DNA of 64,000 nucleotides from Sphingobacterium wenxiniae (GCF_900116225.1 NZ_FOZZ01000005.1:1-64000); one strand, 5' to 3'; shown: positions 38,163 through 47,698, counted from the stretch's first letter. The notes: generated by a model from the letters alone, not told the origin. A program made the numbers and translations.

Positions 38163-38193
38163 ATGGAATACGCTATTGCCATGCGTATTCCAT
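38163..38193. repeat. Hairpin ATGGAATACGC / GCGTATTCCAT
   Basis: Perfect 11-base arms (38163-38173, 38183-38193) between the small ferredoxin-like gene and the gene fragments. It may terminate the upstream operon, but no T-run follows. Confidence 0.5.
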
Positions 38194-38205
38194 ACCTGTA
38201 ATGCA

Positions 38206-38454
38206 TCACCGTCCGTCTAACCCTTTTTCCTTTAACCAGTCAGAAAGCAGATCGGCTATTTCTATATTGTTCAGGTCAGAAAAAGGAAAATGCGTGTTTC
38301 CCTTTATTCCGATTTCGGGCAGGTGGATCACAGTGACATCGCCACCATGCTGATTCACCACATCCCGCCATAGTTTAGCCATTTCCAAGCGAGCACGCCA
38401 ACCATTTGCCAAGGTCTTTGAGCTAAATTCCGAGATGATACACCCCTTTGCTAT
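38206..38454 (-). pseudogene. C-terminal remnant of an alpha/beta-hydrolase gene
   Basis: The frame is open for 82 codons after a TAG at 38455-38457. It encodes ARLEMAKLWRDVV, GGDVTVIHLPEIGIKGNTHF and PFSDLNNIEIADLLSDWL, matching the C-terminal part of secreted alpha/beta-fold esterases of Bacteroidota, with the catalytic His in GNTHF. The nucleophile and the first two thirds are missing; only a fragment remains. The first nine codons (IAKGCIISE) do not fit the family and may derive from the junction. Confidence 0.7.
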
Positions 38455-38460
38455 CTATAA

Positions 38461-38640
38461 TCAGAAACGGTCGTGACTTTGAGTAAAATTTACTCTATAC
38501 CCAACTGACAATACAGCATCAATATTGTAATACTTTACTTTAACATTTTGGCTTTTCCCTTGAATTGCTCCGTGTTGGGTGGTATGTTCCAAAACGGAAC
38601 TAACCGCATTTTCGTCCAATTCTGGGTTAATATACAGTCC
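38461..38640 (-). pseudogene. Fragment of a RhuM-family gene
   Basis: 59 codons ending in TGA (38461-38463) encode NPELDENAVSSVLEHTT, KSQNVKVKYYNIDAVLSVGYRV and NFTQSHDRF. The phrase YYN-x-DAVLSVGYRV is the signature of the virulence-associated RhuM family, which is often found in genomic islands. The N-terminal domain and the C-terminal part are missing. It lies directly against the hydrolase remnant, so the two were joined by a deletion or insertion event. Confidence 0.65.
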
Positions 38641-38778
38641 TTAGGGAATTATGATTGGGCAGAAGCTGATAAACCTATTGTTTGCAAACTGATGGTGGAA
38701 TAAATTGATTATCGTTTATACATTTTAAAGCAGAATAATTCTTAAATTGTGCCTTATATAAACCCTAAATCAAATACC

Positions 38779-39744
38779 ATGAAAGAAGAAACATCATTAT
38801 CCCGCCGCACATGGCTTAAAAACGTCGCGTTGGCAGGAGCTGCAACGGTGCTATCATCGGATTTATTAGCAGAAGAAAAAGTAGCGAACAATAGTAAACC
38901 TGCTAAATATGAATCTCCAATACGCTTTGCCGTATCTTCCTATTCCTACTGGCATTTTGAAAAAGTAAAGTATCCCATAGAACGTGTTATTGAAAATGCT
39001 TCAAAGCTAGGTTTCGATGGTGTGGAAATTCTACACCGACAGATGGAGAGTGAAGAGATTCCATACATGAATAAATTGAAGCGTTTAGCCTTTGATGCTG
39101 GTCTGGCACTCCCTATGCTATCCATCCACCAAAGCTTTGTTAAACCTGATATCGAAGCACGGAAAAAAGATATTGAACACACCAGACACTGCATAAGATT
39201 AGCTGTACAGATGGGGATTCCCTGTATCCGGATGAACACGGGAAGTTGGGGAACAGGCCGATCCAATCCTGATTATTACAAAACAGGAATAGAGACTCCC
39301 CTTCCTGGATATACAGATGAAGATGCTATCAAATGGTGTATCGATGGTTTAGCAGAGTGTTTGATAGATGCCGAAAAAGCAGGCGTTATATTGGCTATTG
39401 AAAACCATTGGGGTTTGTCTTCAAACATCGATTATCTAGAACGCATTTACTTAGCCTTAAAGGATTCTCCAGCCATGGGATTGAATTTGGATACAGGAAA
39501 TTATGTTGGCGACCCTTATCCACAATTTGAACGTTTAGTGGGTCACGCCAATATTATACAGGCAAAAACATATTATGGAGGAGGACATTATTACGACTTA
39601 GATTTGGATTATCCACGCATTGGAAAAATAGCCCGTGAGAAAGGCTTCAAAGGCTATGTATCGTTAGAGATGGAAGGTAAAGAAAACCCAGACATCGCCG
39701 TACCGAAAAGTTTAGAGGTTCTTCGAAAAGCATTTAATGGATAA
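38779..39744 (+). CDS. Exported sugar phosphate isomerase/epimerase (xylose isomerase-like TIM barrel)
   Basis: The start at ATG 38779 gives [17 protein letters not shown], a twin-arginine signal; an upstream GTG is rejected. The mature part (about 285 residues) is an AP endonuclease 2-type TIM barrel: [47 protein letters not shown] and [11 protein letters not shown]. The Glu, Asp and His residues in these motifs are the expected metal ligands. Such proteins act on small sugars or derivatives in the periplasm, often with the Gfo/Idh/MocA oxidoreductases; one of these lies 2.5 kb away. Confidence 0.87.
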   Translation: MKEETSLSRRTWLKNVALAGAATVLSSDLLAEEKVANNSKPAKYESPIRFAVSSYSYWHFEKVKYPIERVIENASKLGFDGVEILHRQMESEEIPYMNKLKRLAFDAGLALPMLSIHQSFVKPDIEARKKDIEHTRHCIRLAVQMGIPCIRMNTGSWGTGRSNPDYYKTGIETPLPGYTDEDAIKWCIDGLAECLIDAEKAGVILAIENHWGLSSNIDYLERIYLALKDSPAMGLNLDTGNYVGDPYPQFERLVGHANIIQAKTYYGGGHYYDLDLDYPRIGKIAREKGFKGYVSLEMEGKENPDIAVPKSLEVLRKAFNG

Positions 39745-39855
39745 CACCATTATTGAATGACATCCTTACCTGCTATATTGACAGTTTTCAAAAGGAGTAC
39801 GGACTTTACAGGAAATGATCAGTTGTAAAAAAACATAGAATCATTTTGTTACTGT

Positions 39856-39987
39856 TAAAATCTGTTAAGCAACCTGTCATTTTCAAAAACGGCACAGAGA
39901 TTGATTATATCTTAATACTTTTCATAAATTAGGTTTATAATTGGTTAGTTAGCTAAAATCCTGAGGTTTCCCGCCTCAGGATTTTTA
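39856..39987 (+). ncRNA. Candidate small RNA, copy A
   Basis: The core TATAATTGGTTAGTTAG followed by TAAAA is shared with copy B (47535-47671), and both end in a hairpin with a T-run. Here the arms are 39957-39966 and 39974-39983. The preceding segments also share GTTAAG and CATAA-like phrases at similar distances. No reading frame fits. The 5' end is not determined. Confidence 0.55.
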
Positions 39988-40062
39988 TGTTTTACTTAAA
40001 CCAAGAAGAGAATAAGAAATTTGCATTCATCATAGAGAATAGCAGTTAAATGCGCATAAAGA

Positions 40063-40707
40063 CTACTGAAAAACACCTATACGCTGGACATGTTCATTTG
40101 CTGCCAAACCATTCGGATTACAACCAATTTTTCCTTCTGGCGCTTCTATGCCCAATTTCTCATAAAAAACTAGCCAAAAATCGTCAACTTTTCCGGTCTG
40201 CGGATTGACAAAAGTCATCGGTTCAAGTGAAAACAGCGATACCGATCGGAAAGCTCTTTCAATAAAATCGGAGCAATAATAAGACGTATCATTCAGCACA
40301 TACGACCAATTATAAGGTTTGCCCAACATAGATCTTGCACGTTCGATAGCTTCTGGAATAGCTGCTCTAAATACCTCACTGACACGATAAACCACAAAAG
40401 TAGTTTCTTTTTGCTCTCCCCGTTTCAACAAACTATCCAAAGGCTCTCGCACCGAACCTTTAGAACCCGTAGCATGCAGGACATAGGGTTGTCCCTCGGC
40501 AAGCTCGATTAATCCTACATGGTCAAAAGACACATCAGCCGTACGTTGGGTCACGCGATTGATGGCTCCAGAGAGATGCTCACGTTGCGCTCCCACAAAA
40601 ACCAAATCGCCGGAATACAAAGCCACACCCCGATAGCTCAAAGGCTCTTGACCAAATACAAATGCTTGAAAGGTTATAAAAAGAAATAACAACGTGAATT
40701 TCATCAT
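40063..40707 (-). CDS. YiiX-like permuted papain-fold cysteine hydrolase, exported
   Basis: The 214-residue protein has an N-terminal signal peptide (residues 1-19, FVFGQE), then the YiiX/YaeF-type permuted NlpC/P60-like order: GDLVFVGAQ, the catalytic His in FDHVGLIEL, VLHATG, GKPYNWSYVL and the catalytic Cys in SYYCSDFIERAF. The fold suggests hydrolysis of amides or esters of peptidoglycan or lipids in the periplasm, but no substrate is assigned. A second ATG one codon downstream is possible. Confidence 0.82.
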   Translation of the reverse strand: MMKFTLLFLFITFQAFVFGQEPLSYRGVALYSGDLVFVGAQREHLSGAINRVTQRTADVSFDHVGLIELAEGQPYVLHATGSKGSVREPLDSLLKRGEQKETTFVVYRVSEVFRAAIPEAIERARSMLGKPYNWSYVLNDTSYYCSDFIERAFRSVSLFSLEPMTFVNPQTGKVDDFWLVFYEKLGIEAPEGKIGCNPNGLAANEHVQRIGVFQ

Positions 40708-40711
40708 AACA

Positions 40712-40719
40712 CAAAGATA
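40712..40719 (-). promoter_or_regulatory. -7-like box before the YiiX-like gene
   Basis: On the minus strand TATCTTTG matches TAnnTTTG but lies only four bases before the ATG, so the transcript would be nearly leaderless. Confidence 0.35.
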
Positions 40720-40740
40720 GTAGGTTCGGAGAAGAATGCT

Positions 40741-41139
40741 CTATTCTATCCAGTCGTTTTCCAGTAGATATGTGAAAATAAACTGATCCACAGGAGAAAT
40801 CTTATCTCTATCAGCTGTACTCAAAAAAGCATATTCAGCAATTTCAGAGGTGGGTCGGATCTGCCCCTTATAATCTGCCGTATAACAAGTCATCTTTACG
40901 ATGACACCTTGTGCGTGGTTGGCTGCTTGTGCTTGAAATGTGCCGATATAACGCAGACTACTCAAGTCGATTTCCACATCAAGCTCTTCTTTGATCTCCC
41001 TTGTAAGGGTTTCCACATCATTTTCCAAGGGTTCACGCTTGCCTCCTGGCAGAAACCAAATCTCCGAACCCGCAGAACGGGTGCTAAGTATTTTCTTATC
41101 TTGAATATATATCCAGGCAACTTTATCTATTACTTTCAT
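40741..41139 (-). CDS. NUDIX hydrolase
   Basis: The 132-residue protein has the Nudix box GKREPLE-x7-REIKEEL (about residues 33-56), with the metal-binding Glu residues in REIKEEL. The N-terminal strand KVAWIYIQDKKILSTRS and a substrate loop follow the usual fold. It removes a nucleoside diphosphate-linked group from an unidentified substrate. It is divergent from the sigma-factor gene. Confidence 0.85.
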   Translation of the reverse strand: MKVIDKVAWIYIQDKKILSTRSAGSEIWFLPGGKREPLENDVETLTREIKEELDVEIDLSSLRYIGTFQAQAANHAQGVIVKMTCYTADYKGQIRPTSEIAEYAFLSTADRDKISPVDQFIFTYLLENDWIE

Positions 41140-41226
41140 CCGTCACAAATTAATGAAACTTACAAAAAAAATTAAATCTTTGTAAGAATTGCTCTCCAAA
41201 AAACAACTAATTACAAAAACACATGA

Positions 41227-41701
41227 ATGGAAAAAGACTTTTTACATATTATCGATCAACATCAGGGTATCATTTACAAAGTCTGCAAATTATACAGAAC
41301 TTATAAAGATGAACAGGAAGATCTTTTTTCAGGACATTGTACTCCAATTATGGCGGGCTTACCCGAAGTTTAGAGGAGAATCCAAAGTAAGTACGTGGAT
41401 ATACCGTATCGCCATCAATACAGCGATAACCTCCTTTCGTAAAAAAAATGCTCCTATCGAATTACAGGAGCATTTACCCGCTGACAACTGGCACACTGAA
41501 AATATCGAACCCTCAGAAAATGAAGAGAAGATGTTTCAGGCAATCCGCATGTTAAAAAAAGAAGATAGGGCCTTAATAGCTCTTTTTCTGGAAGATTATT
41601 CTTATCGGGAAATAGCACAAATTATAGGAATATCGGAAAACTATGTGGCTGTAAAAATGAGTAGAATAAAAGACAAATTAAAAGATATACTAAAAAGTTA
41701 A
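41227..41701 (+). pseudogene. ECF sigma factor gene split by a T-run frameshift
   Basis: ATG 41227 opens MEKDFLHIIDQHQGIIY and KDEQEDLF, the start of sigma region 2. At the T-run 41324-41329 the reading must move by one base to continue QDIVLQLWRAYPKF, then KVSTWIYRIAINTA and region 4 (IAQIIGISENYVAVKMSRIKDKL). Removing one T restores a 157-residue ECF sigma factor. An alternative frame from 41189 lacks the region 2 start and is not the native beginning. Real mutation, slippage at the T-run and error are all possible. Confidence 0.8.
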
Positions 41702-41705
41702 AAGC

Positions 41706-42263
41706 ATGAATATCGAACAATTAAAAACGGAGTGGCAACAATTCCCCTCTCCTCACAAAAGCAAAAAACAACTCTGGTCAATGACAAGAATCATCAATCA
41801 TCCCGATTTATACCGAATACGAGTACAGTTTGTTATGGAAGTCATCGCCATCTCCCTATTTTGTTTTATTTATTACGATGCTTTTGACGGGCAGAATAAA
41901 CCCCTATGGGCAAATGTCCTCTTACTATGCAGTATAACCATTTATCTCGTACAACGCATCATGGCTTGGTTTTATTTACGGTCTACATACCATAATCAAA
42001 ATCTTAAAGCTAATTTAAACCATTTTGTGAAGAGATTAAGATGGATTTCCCTATTATCCCTTTCTACGTATATTCTATTCATGACAGCAGTAGTAACATT
42101 CTTTCTGTCGTCCATAATATTTACACCGACAAAATTAACAGGCTTAATTCTTATTATAATCGCTACGGCCTGGGGAGGCTTTTCCAGTTTAAAACTATGG
42201 AGAAAAAGAATAACCGGTATTCAAGCCGTACTCCGTGGATATGAAGAAGAATTTCACACATAG
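41706..42263 (+). CDS. Four-helix membrane protein downstream of the ECF sigma gene
   Basis: The 185-residue product has a short soluble N-terminus (MNIEQLKTEWQQFPSP) and four membrane helices (about 45-62, 72-90, 110-130, 140-158), ending in a charged tail. The gene follows the sigma factor gene by four bases, so it may be an accessory or anti-sigma-like membrane partner. No conserved anti-sigma motif is visible, so this is inferred from position only. Confidence 0.65.
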   Translation: MNIEQLKTEWQQFPSPHKSKKQLWSMTRIINHPDLYRIRVQFVMEVIAISLFCFIYYDAFDGQNKPLWANVLLLCSITIYLVQRIMAWFYLRSTYHNQNLKANLNHFVKRLRWISLLSLSTYILFMTAVVTFFLSSIIFTPTKLTGLILIIIATAWGGFSSLKLWRKRITGIQAVLRGYEEEFHT

Positions 42264-42284
42264 GAAAAATTCATATCGGTATGG

Positions 42285-43571
42285 CTATCCCAAAATAGCA
42301 GGTAGTTCATACCCATTATTATAGCTCGGCTGTATATAAACATTGGCTTCAGCATCCGTAAACTGTTCCTGTGCAACATCCCAAAACAACTTTTTACCTG
42401 TTCGGTAAGCAATATTCCCCATTTGCGAAAAGCGGGCGATATGTGCTCCTGCCTGAATAGGCGCATGAAGCAATTTCGTATTCCGCTGGCGGATAGCCTG
42501 CACAAAATTTTTCGTATGTTCTTCCAAACCATTGTCCACAGCTTTTTGCAAGGATACAGCTTCCATCCTGTCGCCTTCCGGAATAACTTCCCAACCGTCC
42601 CTGTTAAGCACCAAAGTACCATTTTGACCAATAAAAGCCACACCATGATTTCGAACATAAGGTCCGAGACCAATACCTATAGCATGTTCCCATTGAATAT
42701 TGAAATCCGCAAATTCATACACAACCGATAAAGTATCAGGCGTTTCCGAGGCCCCATTCGGCACCGCATATTTACCTCCCGATGCCATAATGGATATGGG
42801 ATCGGAAACGTTCATGCCCAACAGGGCATAATCCAGCATGTGTACACCCCAATCCGTCATCAATCCACCGGCATAATCCCAGAACCAACGAAACTCAAAA
42901 TGAAACCGGTTGGGATTAAACGCTCTTTTTGGAGCAGGACCTAACCACTTATCATAATGCACGCCCAATGGCGGCTCACTGTCCGGCATAGGTTCTATCG
43001 GCTTTTTCCAATCCACATAAGACCAGGCCTTAACTGTCCGTATTTTACCTAAATGCCCGGCATGGACAAAATTAATCGCATCCCGGAAATGTTGTTGGCT
43101 CCTTTGCCACTGCCCTACCTGCACAATGCTCGAATGCTTTTCCACCGCCTTCACCATGATGGCACACTCCGCTATCGAATTACCGATCGGCTTCTCCACA
43201 TAAACATCTTTCCCGGCACGTACCGCATCAACCATTTGCAGACAATGCCAATGATCCGGCGTCGCGATAATGACTGCATCAACCGTATCTCCTTTCAGCA
43301 TTTCCTTGTAATCGATATACTTTTTTACCGCAATGCCCTGTTTCTGCAATTCATTTGCCCGTTGCAGCAGGGTATTTTCATCGACATCACTGAGCGCGGT
43401 ACACACAACATTCGTATTTTTCAGAATAGCTTTCAGGTTGGACCAACCCATACCATGCACACCAATCAATCCAACACGAATTGTAGAAACCGAGGTAGCG
43501 CCATAAGAAAAGGGCATAAAAGCAGAAGCCGCCAACAAAGATGAGGCCTTAATAAAATCTTTTCTTTTCAT
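42285..43571 (-). CDS. Exported Gfo/Idh/MocA family oxidoreductase
   Basis: The 428-residue protein starts with a lysine-rich signal segment (KRKDFIKASSLLAASAFM). The NAD(P)-binding domain follows (RVGLIGVHGMGWSN, AVIIATPDHWHCLQMVDAV, DVYVEKPIGNS), with the catalytic Lys in EKP. The C-terminal domain has GGLMTDWGVHMLDYALLG, which places it with the secreted Bacteroidota members. It probably acts on a sugar or sugar acid in the periplasm, perhaps with the exported isomerase encoded at 38779-39744. Confidence 0.9.
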   Translation of the reverse strand: MKRKDFIKASSLLAASAFMPFSYGATSVSTIRVGLIGVHGMGWSNLKAILKNTNVVCTALSDVDENTLLQRANELQKQGIAVKKYIDYKEMLKGDTVDAVIIATPDHWHCLQMVDAVRAGKDVYVEKPIGNSIAECAIMVKAVEKHSSIVQVGQWQRSQQHFRDAINFVHAGHLGKIRTVKAWSYVDWKKPIEPMPDSEPPLGVHYDKWLGPAPKRAFNPNRFHFEFRWFWDYAGGLMTDWGVHMLDYALLGMNVSDPISIMASGGKYAVPNGASETPDTLSVVYEFADFNIQWEHAIGIGLGPYVRNHGVAFIGQNGTLVLNRDGWEVIPEGDRMEAVSLQKAVDNGLEEHTKNFVQAIRQRNTKLLHAPIQAGAHIARFSQMGNIAYRTGKKLFWDVAQEQFTDAEANVYIQPSYNNGYELPAILG

Positions 43572-43740
43572 CTTGCAATAAAAAAACTCATTGATGCAGT
43601 TAAGGTTTATTACTCAAAAATAGCCATTACCAAATATATTCCCAAGCTTCCACCCTTGTAATAATTAAATTACGAACAGACGCACTTAGAGCCTGTTTAA
43701 AAATAAATACCCAACAGTTTCCAACCACTATGTTTTATCT

Positions 43741-43850
43741 TTCGACAAGCTCAAGATGACACATGAACGTTTTTTTTCACACTGAGCTCTGTCGTTGTGC
43801 CTCGCTGTGTCTCGGCTCTGACGAGGACTATGGCGAAGAAAGTGCGGTAA
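43741..43850. repeat. Dispersed palindromic repeat with core CGACAAGCTCA, second location
   Basis: A degenerate copy of the element at 30326-30455: TTCGACAAGCTCAAGATGAC at 43741-43760 and a related inverted part ACTGAGCTCTGTCG at 43781-43794, followed by GTGCCTCG. The rest of the gap 43572-43935 holds nothing recognisable. Confidence 0.6.
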
Positions 43851-43935
43851 AACCAGAAATTTAAACAGCAGTCGCCAATTCTTGCTTTTTTTCTTAGATT
43901 CGTTTCACTTTTCAATTACACTAAAACACAATATT

Positions 43936-45327
43936 ATGTTCTCTGTAGATACTTATCAACACCGAAGAGAAAGGCTAAAGAAACAAGTTGGCAGCGGTAT
44001 TATCCTGCTTTTGGGCAATATCGAAAACCCCATCAATTTTGAACACAACACCTACCCTTTCCGGCAAGACAGTACTTTTTTATATTATTTCGGTATAAAA
44101 GCCCCAAAACTGGCTGCTATAATTGATCTGGATGAAAACAAAGAAATTATTTTTGGATACGAACTAAGCATTGACGATATCGTGTGGACAGGGAAGCAGG
44201 AAACATTGAAAGAGAAGGCTATGAAATCTGGCATAAACGACAGCAGACCTTTCGATACATTGGCAAGCTATTTACAGCAAGCCCTACAACAAAACAGGTT
44301 TGTCCACTATTTGCCAGCTTACCAATCAGCAAACAAAATCCTTATCAGTCAACTATTACAGATAAAAATAGATGCTATACAGCCTTCCACAACCTTAATC
44401 CAAGCAGTTGTAGCGCAGCGATCCATCAAGGAAGAACAGGAAATCGTACAAATTGAGGAAGCCATACGCGTATCAACAGAAATGCATCTTTTGGCGATGC
44501 GCATGACAAAACCCGGGATAAAAGAATATGAAATCACAAACGCGATACAGCATCTGGCCGCAAACCAGGGTTGTCCTTTCGCCTATCCGCCTATTGTCAC
44601 CATACACGGTGAAATCCTACACAACCAAGCCAACCATAATCTATTGAAAAGCGGAAATCTGGTACTCAATGATTCCGGTGTGGAGACTGCTATGGGTTAT
44701 GCCGGAGATTTGACACGTACTTTTCCTGTTGACCGCAAATTCACTACGAAACAACGCGAGTTATACGATGTTGTATTAAAAGCATTCACCGATGCCCGCG
44801 ATATGCTTCGCCCGGGAATAACCTTCAAAGAAGTGCATCTGCAAGCTGCAACCTCTTTAGTTAACGGACTAAAGGAAGTGGGATTGATGCAAGGAAATAC
44901 CGAAGAAGCCGTAAAAAACCATGCGCACACCATGTTCTTCCAATGCGGTTTGGGGCACATGATGGGTCTGGATGTACACGATATGGAGGATTTGGGCGAG
45001 CAATATGTCGGCTACACACAAGCAGAGCCGAAAGATACAACGACATTCGGGCTGAAATCTCTACGATTAGGCAAAGCCTTGGAACCGGGATTTGTGCTTA
45101 CCATCGAACCGGGCATCTACATCATCCCAGACCTCATCGATATGTGGAGAGCAGAGAAGAAAAACGAAGATTTTATTAATTATGAAAAACTGGAAGAATA
45201 TCGCCATTTTGGAGGCATACGCATTGAAGATGATTTCTTAATTACAGAAAATAATTTCCGCTTATTAGGACCTGAGTTGATAAAAACAGCAGATGAAATT
45301 GAAAACTATAGAACGAACCATGTATAA
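43936..45327 (+). CDS. Xaa-Pro aminopeptidase (M24B family)
   Basis: The ATG at 43936 gives 463 residues; a TTG 18 codons upstream is less likely. An N-terminal aminopeptidase P domain (residues 1-165, with FEHNTYPFRQDSTFLYYFG) precedes the pita-bread catalytic domain. The five metal ligands are seen in NDSGVE (Asp), GDLTRTFPV (Asp), GLGHMMGLDVHD (His), TIEPGIYI (Glu) and IRIEDD (Glu). It removes an N-terminal residue preceding proline. It has no signal peptide. The following peptidase gene overlaps its end. Confidence 0.92.
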   Translation: MFSVDTYQHRRERLKKQVGSGIILLLGNIENPINFEHNTYPFRQDSTFLYYFGIKAPKLAAIIDLDENKEIIFGYELSIDDIVWTGKQETLKEKAMKSGINDSRPFDTLASYLQQALQQNRFVHYLPAYQSANKILISQLLQIKIDAIQPSTTLIQAVVAQRSIKEEQEIVQIEEAIRVSTEMHLLAMRMTKPGIKEYEITNAIQHLAANQGCPFAYPPIVTIHGEILHNQANHNLLKSGNLVLNDSGVETAMGYAGDLTRTFPVDRKFTTKQRELYDVVLKAFTDARDMLRPGITFKEVHLQAATSLVNGLKEVGLMQGNTEEAVKNHAHTMFFQCGLGHMMGLDVHDMEDLGEQYVGYTQAEPKDTTTFGLKSLRLGKALEPGFVLTIEPGIYIIPDLIDMWRAEKKNEDFINYEKLEEYRHFGGIRIEDDFLITENNFRLLGPELIKTADEIENYRTNHV

Positions 45328-47497
45328 AATTAACATACCTCTTGTAAAGACCATTGTCTTTTTGACGAGCTTTTTTATAGCAAGTCTGTCGTTTGGACAA
45401 ATGCAATGGACGCCAGACGGAAATGCCTATTATAGCTTTACGGAATCGGGTATCGATATTGTTCATCTTATCGACAAAAGTAAAAATACAAACTTCTTAA
45501 AGCGACAAGACCTTATCCCACAAGGGAAACATGAGCCGTTGCATGTACAAAGTTTCCAAGTCTCGCCAGATGGCAAGCTTCTTCTTCTATTTACCAATAC
45601 TCAACGGGTATGGCGCGAAAATACCAGAGGTGATTACTGGATATTTAACAGCGAAAGCAAAAAATTAACACAATTAGGTGCAGGCCTTTCCGAAGCATCT
45701 CTTATGTTTGCCAAGTTTTCACCCGATGGCTCAAAAGTAGCTTTTGTTTCGAAACATAATATCTATATCCAGCGCTTAAACGATTTTCAATACGAACAAA
45801 TAACCCACGATGGTACAGACCGCATCATTAACGGCACCTTTGATTGGGCTTACGAAGAAGAGTTCGGAACAAAAGACGGTTTTCGGTGGTCTCCTGACGG
45901 AAAGAAAATAGCATTTTGGAAACAAGATGCACGAAGTACCCGAAACTTCCTGATGATAAATAACACTGATAGTCTCTACTCTTTTACGATTCCTGTGGAA
46001 TATCCAAAAGTAGGCATGAATCCCTCGGCAACAAGTGTCTGGTTGTACGACCTTGAAGAGAAGAGCACCAGAAAAGTAGAAATAGAAGGCGACGAAGCGC
46101 AACATTATATTCCACGCATGGAATGGGTTTTGGATGCTAAGTCCATTATCCTCCAACAACTCAACCGCAAACAAAATCACAGCAAAATCATACTGACAGA
46201 TGCCAATACCGGAAAGAGTAGTACCATTCACACGGAGGAAGATTCCGCATGGATAGATATTAAAGCACGTTGGAATAACGGCGATCCCAGTGGTTGGGAT
46301 TGGACAGACAATGGAAAAGCATTCATCTGGGTATCGGAGAAAGGTGGTTTTAGGCAGATATATAAAATCAACCTTGAAGGAAAAGAAACGCTCCTTACAA
46401 CAGATGATTTCGATGTCATTCAGATAGATATGATCGATACCAAAAACGGTTACATTTATTTTTCAGCCTCTCCTTCCAATGCTACCCAGCAATACTTATA
46501 CAGTATACCGTTAAAAGGAGGCAAAGCTACACGTGTAACACCGAAAAACTATGCAGGAACAAACTATTACAGTATTTCACCCAATGGCAAAGTTGCGCTT
46601 TTCCAAACAAGCAGTACAAGCTATATGGCTTCTGGAGCAGTCGTATCCCTTCCTGAGCACAAAGAGCTAGTAACACCACACTCGACACGCAAAGCCGGGC
46701 CTAACGATGCAAAGACAGAATTTTTCAAAGTAACTACAGTTGATGATGTGGAATTAGACGGTTGGATGGTCAGACCTAAAGATTTTGATCCAACAAAGAA
46801 ATACCCTATTGTTTTCTTCGTATACGGAGAACCTGCCATGCAAACGGTAATGGACAACTTCTATGCCGGCAAAAACAGATTATACTTAGGCGACATGGCA
46901 GAAGATGGTTATATCTATGTATCTTTAGAGAACCGGGGAACGCCTGCACCCAAAGGTAGAAAATGGCGTAAATCAATCTACCGCAACATCGGAATCGTTA
47001 ATATCCGTGACCAGGCAATGGGTGCCAAAGAAGTGTTCAAATGGGGATTTGTGGACACTACACGTGTCGCTGTATGGGGATGGAGCGGTGGCGGTGCTTC
47101 GACGCTCAACCTGTTAGGACAATATCCAGATATTTATCAGACAGGCATTTCCATCGCCCCTGTAACCAATCAGCTGCTCTATGACAACATCTATCAGGAG
47201 CGTTACATGGGATTGCCTCAAGAGAACGAGGCCGATTTCTTAAAGGGTTCTGCCATCACCTATGCTAAAAATGTGAAAGGTAATCTCTTGCTGGTTCATG
47301 GTACAGGTGACGACAATGTACATTATCAAAATGCAGAAGTATATATTAATGAATTGGTAAAACACGGGATTCCTTTCCAGATGATGGCTTATCCGAACCG
47401 TAGCCATTCCATCAATGAAGGTACTGGAACAAGTGAACACTTGGCAAAAACCTATTCCCAGTTTTTGAAGACATTTTGTCCACCAGGAGGGAGGTAA
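45320..47497 (+). CDS. Dipeptidyl peptidase IV-like S9 serine peptidase, exported
   Basis: The ATG at 45320 overlaps the upstream stop by eight bases and starts a signal peptide (ending SLSFGQ). The 725-residue protein has an N-terminal beta-propeller (about 30-460) with DWAYEEEF, the double-Glu motif that binds the substrate amino terminus. A C-terminal alpha/beta-hydrolase domain follows, with nucleophile Ser in GWSGGGAS, Asp in GTGDDNVHYQ and His in NRSHSI. It should cut Xaa-Pro dipeptides in the periplasm, whose products the coupled cytosolic M24B enzyme could process further. Confidence 0.93.
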   Translation: MYKINIPLVKTIVFLTSFFIASLSFGQMQWTPDGNAYYSFTESGIDIVHLIDKSKNTNFLKRQDLIPQGKHEPLHVQSFQVSPDGKLLLLFTNTQRVWRENTRGDYWIFNSESKKLTQLGAGLSEASLMFAKFSPDGSKVAFVSKHNIYIQRLNDFQYEQITHDGTDRIINGTFDWAYEEEFGTKDGFRWSPDGKKIAFWKQDARSTRNFLMINNTDSLYSFTIPVEYPKVGMNPSATSVWLYDLEEKSTRKVEIEGDEAQHYIPRMEWVLDAKSIILQQLNRKQNHSKIILTDANTGKSSTIHTEEDSAWIDIKARWNNGDPSGWDWTDNGKAFIWVSEKGGFRQIYKINLEGKETLLTTDDFDVIQIDMIDTKNGYIYFSASPSNATQQYLYSIPLKGGKATRVTPKNYAGTNYYSISPNGKVALFQTSSTSYMASGAVVSLPEHKELVTPHSTRKAGPNDAKTEFFKVTTVDDVELDGWMVRPKDFDPTKKYPIVFFVYGEPAMQTVMDNFYAGKNRLYLGDMAEDGYIYVSLENRGTPAPKGRKWRKSIYRNIGIVNIRDQAMGAKEVFKWGFVDTTRVAVWGWSGGGASTLNLLGQYPDIYQTGISIAPVTNQLLYDNIYQERYMGLPQENEADFLKGSAITYAKNVKGNLLLVHGTGDDNVHYQNAEVYINELVKHGIPFQMMAYPNRSHSINEGTGTSEHLAKTYSQFLKTFCPPGGR

Positions 47498-47534
47498 GAC
47501 TGTTTATCTAAGGATATAAGCAAATCGATTTGTT

Positions 47535-47671
47535 AAAAAATGTTAAGACAGTGTAGAATATGTAATATAGGAACAGAAGTTGCCGTTATATAGGTACATT
47601 TCATAATTTCATAGGTTAATAATTGGTTAGTTAGTAAAAAGTCTCGGAGCTCCCCGCTCCGGGATTTTTTT
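47535..47671 (+). ncRNA. Candidate small RNA, copy B
   Basis: Shares the core TTAATAATTGGTTAGTTAG and the same ending plan with copy A (39856-39987). Its terminal hairpin (47642-47650 with 47656-47664) uses different base pairs at the equivalent position, followed by seven T residues. Confidence 0.55.
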
Positions 47672-47674
47672 ATT

Positions 47675-47698
47675 AAAAAAGGGGCTGTTTCCAGCCCC
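47675..47698 (-). terminator. Terminator of the glycogen operon
   Basis: GGGGCTG (47681-47687) pairs with CAGCCCC (47692-47698); on the minus strand the stem is followed by six T residues. Confidence 0.85.

Noticed and set aside
41189..41701. Sigma factor starting in the long frame at 41189
   Set aside because: The first 49 codons do not resemble sigma region 2, whereas the frame from ATG 41227 does, up to the T-run. The longer frame is open by chance.
43882..43935. N-terminal extension of the M24B peptidase from a TTG
   Set aside because: The 18 extra residues do not form a convincing signal peptide, and the ATG at 43936 gives the usual family start.
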